A stretch of 64,000 bases of DNA from Cliona cf. orientalis (lineage: Eukaryota; Porifera; Demospongiae; Clionaida; Clionaidae), in assembly GCA_963930775.1 (NCBI GenBank), contig OZ005692.1:7178135-7242134 (forward strand), in the 5' to 3' direction. The notes under the pieces were generated by a model. The model was not told where the DNA came from and did not search any database. It was given only the letters and a program-made list of their open reading frames with translations. This document shows, piece after piece, positions 58,190-64,000 of this stretch. Every line of letters begins with the position of its first letter. Within the stretch, counting starts at the first letter, position 1. Made by a program: the position numbers and the translations under genes.

Positions 58190-59362
58190 ATATGGCATTC
58201 CAAATGTGACAAAAATATCAAACTAAAAATATCAAGTTCAAATACTCAATTTCAAACTCAAAGTTTCAAAAGTACAAAGGTCCTACCAACTCAACATTTC
58301 AAAGTATAAAGTGTGTTGCAAAAGTACAAAGGTCGTGCAAACTCAAAGTTTCAAAAGTGCAAAGGTCATGCAAACTCAAGATTTCAAAAGTATCATAATT
58401 TGAAAGTTTCAAAAGTGTAGAGTTGCTAGTTTGTAAGTCATCTTTGTGGTTTGTAGTTATTATTTCATTAACAAATAATTGATTGATTAATTAATTGTTG
58501 CGCTAACGAATAAACATAGCGTAACGCGTTGCGCATTAATAAAAACGCACGGCGCAGCGCATGGCGCGCGAGCCAGCTCAGCGCGCCGGCGCCAGCGATT
58601 GCCCGCCGACCCTTACCTATGGCTCGCTATATAATCTTTACCCCGTGCGCATGCGCAAGGGGTAATGTGTCTGTCGTTTAGCACAAAAATCGCCAGATCT
58701 GGAGATCTAGGCATCCGAGCGACTCGTAAATACAACGTATATAGCAGATCATAGCAGACAGACTAGACTGAGATGAACGTGGACGCTAGTCTCGAAACCA
58801 GACCGCTCCCACCGCAGCGTTTAGTTCTTTCAGGATAGAACTAAACGCTGCGGTGGGAGCGGTCTGGTTTCGAGACTACGTGGACGCGGGACGTGGGGCG
58901 TGGTGCGATACAGGAAATGCAGAGGCCGGCCAGCGGACCCCGCCCCCTTTCAAGGGCAGGGTCACAGAATCAGAGGGGTTAACCGGCCGGATCGCAGCCG
59001 GCCAAATGCGCGATTATTATGACTTTTCGCAATACTAAAATATTAATCATTTTTGTGTACGGTGTTTTGTGGCATAAACTGCTTAATTAATGGTATATTT
59101 TAAAACCACAATAATTTTTGAATTTTGAAACTTTCAAATGGTATGATCTTTGCACTTTTGAAACTTTGAGTTTGCATGACCTTTGCACTTTTGAAACTTT
59201 GAGTTTGCACGACCTTTGTACTTTTGCAACACACTTCACACTTTTGAAATGTTGAGTTGGTCAGACCTTTGTACTTTTGAAACTTTGAGTTTGAAATTGA
59301 GTATTTGAACTTGATATTTTTAGTTTGATATTTTTGTCACATTTGGATTGCCATACATATAT
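58190..59362. mobile_element. Foldback element with about 250-bp repeat-built arms
   Basis: The left arm (58190-58440) and right arm (59118-59362) are inverted copies made of several units around AAACTCAAAGTTTCAAAAGT and CAAAGGTCGTGCAAACTC; the ends read ATGGCATTCCAAATGTGAC and complement. The middle is GC-richer and contains a fragment of the dispersed repeat of 63443-63735 (58600-58735) and a perfect-hairpin element (58785-58877). No protein is encoded. Confidence 0.85.
58785..58877. mobile_element. 93-bp hairpin MITE, TAGTCTCG ends, 9-bp TSD
   Basis: Two almost perfect complementary arms of about 43 bp (TAGTCTCGAAACCAGACCGC ...) separated by a handful of bases, flanked by CGTGGACGC at 58776-58784 and 58878-58886. 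It is nested in the foldback element at 58190-59362. Its ends and duplication length match the family of 6421-20471. Confidence 0.88.
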
Positions 59363-59910
59363 AGTATAAACATCGGCAAAACTGAGCAACACCAAAATTA
59401 ATGTTGTCTCATGCATATGCATGTGTTTTTTTACCTGACTTTATAAACATGCAGCTGCACTATTGATGTTTCCCCAACAGTGATTGATCACCATGTGTTG
59501 CTTTGAAAAACAAACACATTGTGTCAATGCCAATCTCACAATATCAAGCCTCTAGGTTAAACTTGTGTGTAAAACTGAATGTACAAAATTTTCTTAGATC
59601 TCCATAACATAATATTTTATACAGCTGCAATAGTATAGTTTCTGTTCGGGCTGAGTACACTGCAGGCAACTGTTGACACTATACAGTACCTCATGAGAAT
59701 GATAGCCAAACACATTTTACTCTGAACTAACATGGACTGTCACAAATATACACATCAGCAAAACTATCAAATCACAAAGTTACACAGCGACTCAAAAACC
59801 GAAGGTGTATAATATAAAATTCTTCCCAATGTGTACGTGGCAGAGGCTATAATACCCATATCCACATGTATTATAAATCTATTGTAGAAACAATAATATA
59901 ATTATTGATC

Positions 59911-62900
59911 TCATGATTTCTGTTTATCACTGCTAGTCTGAGATAACAGTCTTTTCTGGGACGATCTCTTGTCCACTTCGCTATACTCAGCCTGAAGTTG
60001 ACCTGGAAGAGCACCGGGCTGAAAACAAAATAATCAAGAAATCATTAACCTTCTGATGGGAAGGATGGTAGAATGAACTAGTACATGTAATTTTGCTTAT
60101 TGTGTTTATGATCTTAAGTTGATGGCCAAGGCCCAAGGGAGGCTTCTAGTATGTAACACACACTCTGAGTCAGTGCATTAATTTGTGTAACAAATGATTT
60201 TAATAAGTGAAGCTGCATGTCACTAATTTAAAAGTGATCTCGCCCCATATAGTCCACCAGTCCATAAGGACTATAGATCCCTCTCGGAGTCTTGGTGTTA
60301 TTAATTATGCACTCAGTAGCAATTTATTTTTTTGCAGTTATTAGGTAATTATGAGTAATTATGATGAAACCTATGGTGTAATCTATGAGGTAATAATTAT
60401 GAGAAAATTCAGGGCCTCGATGGAGCCCTTCTGGGACTTGAAATTCAGTGAAATATATAGAGTATCTTGCGCGTGTATCCAGCGGATACCTTAAAAGCAG
60501 CGTGTTGCCTTCTCTGACGAGCAGCGACGGCCGAACTTCACGCATTCTCTAGGCTGACGTAATCCCGTGGATATATATAGATAGCCCCGCGCTATATATA
60601 GCACGCACCATGAGCAGCGTGCCGCCAGACCAGTCTAGCTGTACTGCGCTGTTGAGTTCTCAGCTTGCGTTGAAATTTTCACTATCGAGGTCCAGAGACA
60701 CTCTCAGATTCCCGATGATCCGAGGCTAGTCTGCGACTGAAGCGCCGGCATTGTAGTGGATTTTAATTTGGCGGTTGTAATAATAGACCGCCAAACTGCC
60801 AAATTTAATTCCCCGCCAAATTTTCCGGCTATACGGTATTGTGTAAATCCAACGGCATTACAGCTGCTGTACAGATCGATAAAGGAGGGGGGGGGGGATT
60901 AAACATGTTCCTGCTACAACTTGCAAGCTAAGCCAGCAACATAATACTATGCCCAAATCTGCCAGATCAGCAGATCTAGTATATAAGTCAAGGCTAGAAG
61001 CATAGCAACTATTGATAGCCTACTGTGACCAGTGATGAGTCAGTCGAGTTGCAAGAACTACTGCGCGTGCTAGGCCTACACATTAGCTTAGTCTTCTTGC
61101 TATGAAGCAATTGCTGTCCCTTTTATCCATTGAGAGTTTGTCAAGAAACGAAGAAGGCAGCGATAGTCAGCAAAATTAATGATCATCATAGCTGCAAGAC
61201 ACACAATGAATATCTTTAACAGCACCTACTGTACCCCTCATACATATTATGCTAATATTAATCCTGCAATCGGCTGTCGTTGTCAACAACGAAATTCAAC
61301 TCTTGCTCGATCTTTACGTTCATTTCGAACGGCTCCGCCCATGGCCATTTAATTGATTTCCGGTTCACGCGTAGTATACGGAAACGCCATACGCGTGCAT
61401 AGCAACACCTTTAAACCGTAATTTCTCGATTATTGGGGGTGTGGTGCGATCACATACAAAGCGCTGTATCTCCATAACAAAGCAAGCGATCGGTCTAACA
61501 CTTGAACGCGAGTTAATTCTATGGTAGAGCTTATCATAGATGTATCAAACTCAATTTTGACAAAAAATCCCATATGGCGAGTTTTCCCATAGACGGTCAC
61601 ATAATTATACTAACTGGGTGATAGGTCAATCCCAGGATCTTCATATGTACGTGGTACTCCCGGGATGCTTGGACAGAAGTACACGTACCGTATAGCAGGA
61701 AATTTTCGAGGGTATTAATTTTCGCTGTTTTCGCGGATCAGGGTGAATCCGCGAAATTTTATACCTCGAAATTTTCCCGCTATACGGTATGACTTGACGA
61801 CCCGTTCCTACACTGACTTAGCTCGAGCATGCGCAGTCCCACCAGCACATGATATCAATAAATGGGTGTAGTCAATATAAACCACACGGCATGCTGAATA
61901 GAAAATGCACTATTTGTAGCGTTAGCAAGCCATTTTCGAAGAAAGAGCAAACATATATTTTTCTTGGGACGTGACCAACTATTGTTGAAGACTCGGGTTT
62001 TGTGACAGCTACAGCGTAGGGGTCACGGACGTTGCCGGGCTCTCGGATACACATCAGATTTTCTCCAACTTCAGCCTCCCAAATGCTTTGATACTCGTGG
62101 TAGCCACAGATCATCGCCTCCACAACACAGCTTCGTAGTTCAGACATAGTTAGCTCGTATTTAACACTATCTGCTATGATTTCCACGTACGTGTAAAAGA
62201 GAAGGGGCGTGAGTTTTATTGCATCCAATTTGAGGGTGTGGCTTTGTCTTAGGGCTGATCCTCGAAAATTAAAATGCAAAAAAGTAAAAAATCCCACATC
62301 CGCAAAAATTGCTACCCTCGAAAATTTCCCGCTATACCGTATGTACTAACTGGGTGATGTGTCAATCCCGGGATCTTCCTAGGTCCCTGGTACTCCCGGG
62401 ATGCTAGGACAGAAGTACATGTATATATTAACTGGGTGATAGGTCAATCCCGAGACCTTCCTATGTCCCTGGTACTCCCGGGATGCTTGGACAGAAGTAC
62501 ATGACATTGTATATATTAACTGGGTAATAGGTCAATCCCAGGATCTTCCTATGTCCCTGATACTCCCGGGATGCTTGGACAGAAGTATGCATGCATATAT
62601 TAACTGGGTGATAGGTCAATCCCGGGATCTTCCTATGTCCCTGGTACTCCCGGGATGCTTAGATAGTGTACTACACTACTAACTAGGTGATAGGTCAATC
62701 CTGGGATCTTTCTAGGTCGAGTACAAAAGTAGCTACTGGCTGGGTGATCATACCATATTAAACCAGAAGTCTCTTATATACTCCCGGGATACAAACATAG
62801 TATTGGCTAAGTGAAAGTAGAGGAGTTGATAAAAAAGTGATACCCAGGATTTTATGGATGTATCTTGGTGTCTACGGACATGAATGGATACACCCTAAGG

Positions 62901-63394
62901 TATATATATTATATTAGGGATAACAATTATTATTGAATGTCCACCTAAATGAGCTGATTTGGAAATTTGGCACTATAGCAAGGAATAAAATTTAATGCTA
63001 ATTGTCTTTGCTTCACTATAATTGTTGTTTTTGGCCATCATTCACACCCATAAATGGAATTAAGGTGCATACTGTACAGCTAACCAAGCCTCATCATGCA
63101 TACCTCTATTGTGTACATGTACAAGCAATACTACAGGATATGCAATCAGTCTCACAACCAGACTACAGATATGTCTGTTGGCAAATAGGTGGTTTAGGTT
63201 ATAGGATACACATACACACACATAGTAAACATGATGTACCAATTGGAGTCTAGTTATCATGTACAAGTACATATAAGGACACCTACCTGATTCACTGGTG
63301 CATGATCATCAACTTGTTGTCCCTACAGCAATATCAAACACAAGCAGTAACTAGAGCTCGATGGAGCACATACCCCGAGCGCTGCATCTGTATC
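59911..63394 (-). CDS. 3' exons of a gene continuing past the right edge; receptor-tail-like
   Basis: Three small exons with agreeing phase 0: 63394-63374 (21 nt, DTDAALG), 63322-63287 (36 nt, GQQVDDHAPVNQ) and 60018-59911 (PGALPGQLQAEYSEVDKRSS.., stop TGA at 59911-59913). The last 36 codons are polar, Ser/Lys-rich and contain EYSEVDK, a tyrosine motif of the YxxV kind found in cytoplasmic tails of immune and adhesion receptors. This suggests the tail of a membrane receptor whose extracellular and membrane exons lie beyond 64000 (inference). Intron of 3.3 kb filled with repeats. Because the exons are very short, the model rests on splice signals and phase. Confidence 0.45.
60350..60575. repeat. 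Dispersed repeat, second copy of 13140-13385
   Basis: Shares TGTAATCTATGAGGT, TGTATCCAG, CTTCTCTGACGAG-like and GACGTAATCCC blocks in the same order. No target duplication was identified. It lies in the intron of the 59911-63394 gene. Confidence 0.6.
60760..61600. other. Intronic interval with repeat fragments
   Basis: Contains a half MITE end at about 60786-60838 (..CCGCCAAATTTTCCGGCTATACGGTA type), a G run at 60886, and otherwise unassigned sequence. No reading frame is supported. Confidence 0.45.
61686..62341. mobile_element. 656-bp TACCGTATAGC-type element carrying a HIRAN fragment
   Basis: Its ends are 29-bp inverted repeats (TACCGTATAGCAGGAAATTT.. and complement, two mismatches), the same termini as the MITEs at 215-426 and 27142-27352. 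A further internal inverted end at 61789 makes the first 104 bp (61686-61789) a mini-element by itself. The rest carries the antisense HIRAN-like frame. It sits inside a minisatellite array. Confidence 0.78.
61872..62147 (-). pseudogene. HIRAN-like domain fragment
   Basis: From the ATG at 62147 the frame reads MSELRSCVVEAMICGYHEYQ.., then CIREPGN..DPYAVAVTK and TIVGHVPRKI, and closes at 61872. REPGN-x-DPYAVAV and IVGHVPR are hallmarks of HIRAN-like domains, which bind DNA ends in SWI/SNF and repair proteins and are also common as stand-alone proteins in sponges and cnidarians. No other domain follows, so this is an exon captured by, or forming part of, the 656-bp mobile element. Confidence 0.65.
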
Positions 63395-63442
63395 CTACAC
63401 ATGCAGAGAAGAGAGCTCCAGCAGCATGCACGAGTTAACCTA

Positions 63443-63735
63443 TTGACGACCTTTACCTGCATAATATTCCACTAGGCTGTGCACATAAGCAGAAGGCACA
63501 TGGCCTGTATTATAGTTGACAACCATGGCTACGGTGGCCAATAAAAAGAAACTACTGCTTGTGAACCATGTCCATCGATTTGAAAGCATTTTTTACCAAT
63601 TTCGGTGCTTACGAGTTGCTCAGATGCCTAGATCTCCAAATCTGGCAATCATTAAGTTTTGTGGTGACGATGACGACAATAGACACAACCGATTATTTTA
63701 TCCCTTGCTGTGCATGTGCATAGGGTGGGGGGAAT
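63443..63735 (+). repeat. Dispersed ~300-bp repeat (forward copy)
   Basis: Begins GACGACCTTTACCTGC and continues through ATGGCTACGGTGGCCAATAA and TACGAGTTGCTCAGATGCC to CTTGCTGTGCATGTGCATAG. The reverse copy is at 49650-49966. An open frame overlaps it but is not conserved in the other copy, so no gene is called. The last 260 bases of the window hold nothing recognisable. Confidence 0.65.
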
Positions 63736-64000
63736 ACTTTGACTCTCTCCAGCTGGTTCATATAAGGAAATGGCTACAAATGCATCCATGTTTGTAAGGC
63801 TTCATTGTTCCTTCACGTGGTCTACATGATATGCATTAGATACACAATGGAACAAAGCACATACAAGTACCTGACATTGTACATGTACAACATTGACGAA
63901 ATAGCTTGAGCATTGCACAATAGTCATTCACTACAGGATGCACAACATGAATAGTTACTGTATTGACAGTATGAACTATGGCCATGACCCATTACGGAAA

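Larger units (their letters stand above)
61611..62760. repeat. AACTGGGTGATAGGTCAATC minisatellite, split by an insertion
   Basis: Units of roughly 75-100 bp with AACTGGGTGATAGGTCAATC and TACTCCCGGGATGCTTGGAC occur at 61611, then at about 62346, 62430, 62520, 62600 and 62685. The MITE-type element at 61686-62341 interrupts the array between the first and second units. CCCGGGAT palindromes resemble those in the KDZ arrays, but the units are otherwise different. Confidence 0.85.

Overview
The window looks like nuclear DNA of an invertebrate animal, most likely a demosponge. It is AT-rich, its genes have short GT-AG introns, and it carries TRAF adaptors, small two-Ig receptors and a TMEM63/CSC1-like channel tail embedded in a dense layer of MITEs, foldback elements and large DNA transposons. 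The phylum is inferred from gene content and repeat style; no species is claimed.

Layout. 1-4.9 kb: a MITE, palindromic foldback repeats and the 3' five exons of a TMEM63-like gene (+). 6.3-23.9 kb: a decayed two-Ig receptor gene (-), broken by nested transposons. An 11.8-kb KDZ (Kyakuja-Dileera-Zisupton)-type element (8269-20076, 8-bp target duplication) sits inside a 2.2-kb element (6421-20471 without the insert, 71-bp perfect terminal inverted repeats, 9-bp target duplication), which sits inside the receptor's stalk/membrane exon. The inner element has two head-to-head genes, an 8-exon transposase and an 8-exon ATPase whose exon phases all agree, between inverted minisatellite arrays. The outer element keeps the front of a ZAD zinc-finger gene and the front of a RecQ-like helicase gene. 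24-30 kb: fragments of an unrecognised host gene mixed with inverted repeats, a hAT-like MITE and a GC-rich TTAA-targeting element. 31-33.8 kb: repeats. 33.8-45.5 kb: receptor copy 2 (damaged and fused to a piece of a TRAF gene), TMEM63-like tail copy 2 (disrupted by a transposon) and receptor copy 3 (intact, 337 aa). 46.6-49.6 kb: TRAF-like gene A (-), 430 aa. 52.0-56.7 kb: TRAF-like gene B (+), 553 aa. 57-64 kb: repeats, foldback elements, a HIRAN-domain fragment carried by a MITE-type element, and the last exons of a gene entering from beyond the right edge (-).

How it fits together. The host genes are of immune/adhesion type: Ig receptors with short tails and two TRAF signal adaptors lying head to head. 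Segmental duplication has copied [TMEM63 tail + Ig receptor] pairs and a piece of the TRAF-A 3' end, and transposons have then cut several copies. The most novel parts are the KDZ element with its inverted 124-bp arrays, and a separate transposon family defined by TAGYCTCG ends and 9-bp target duplications, seen complete four times here. All exon models come from reading frames and splice signals only; no alignment or database search was possible.
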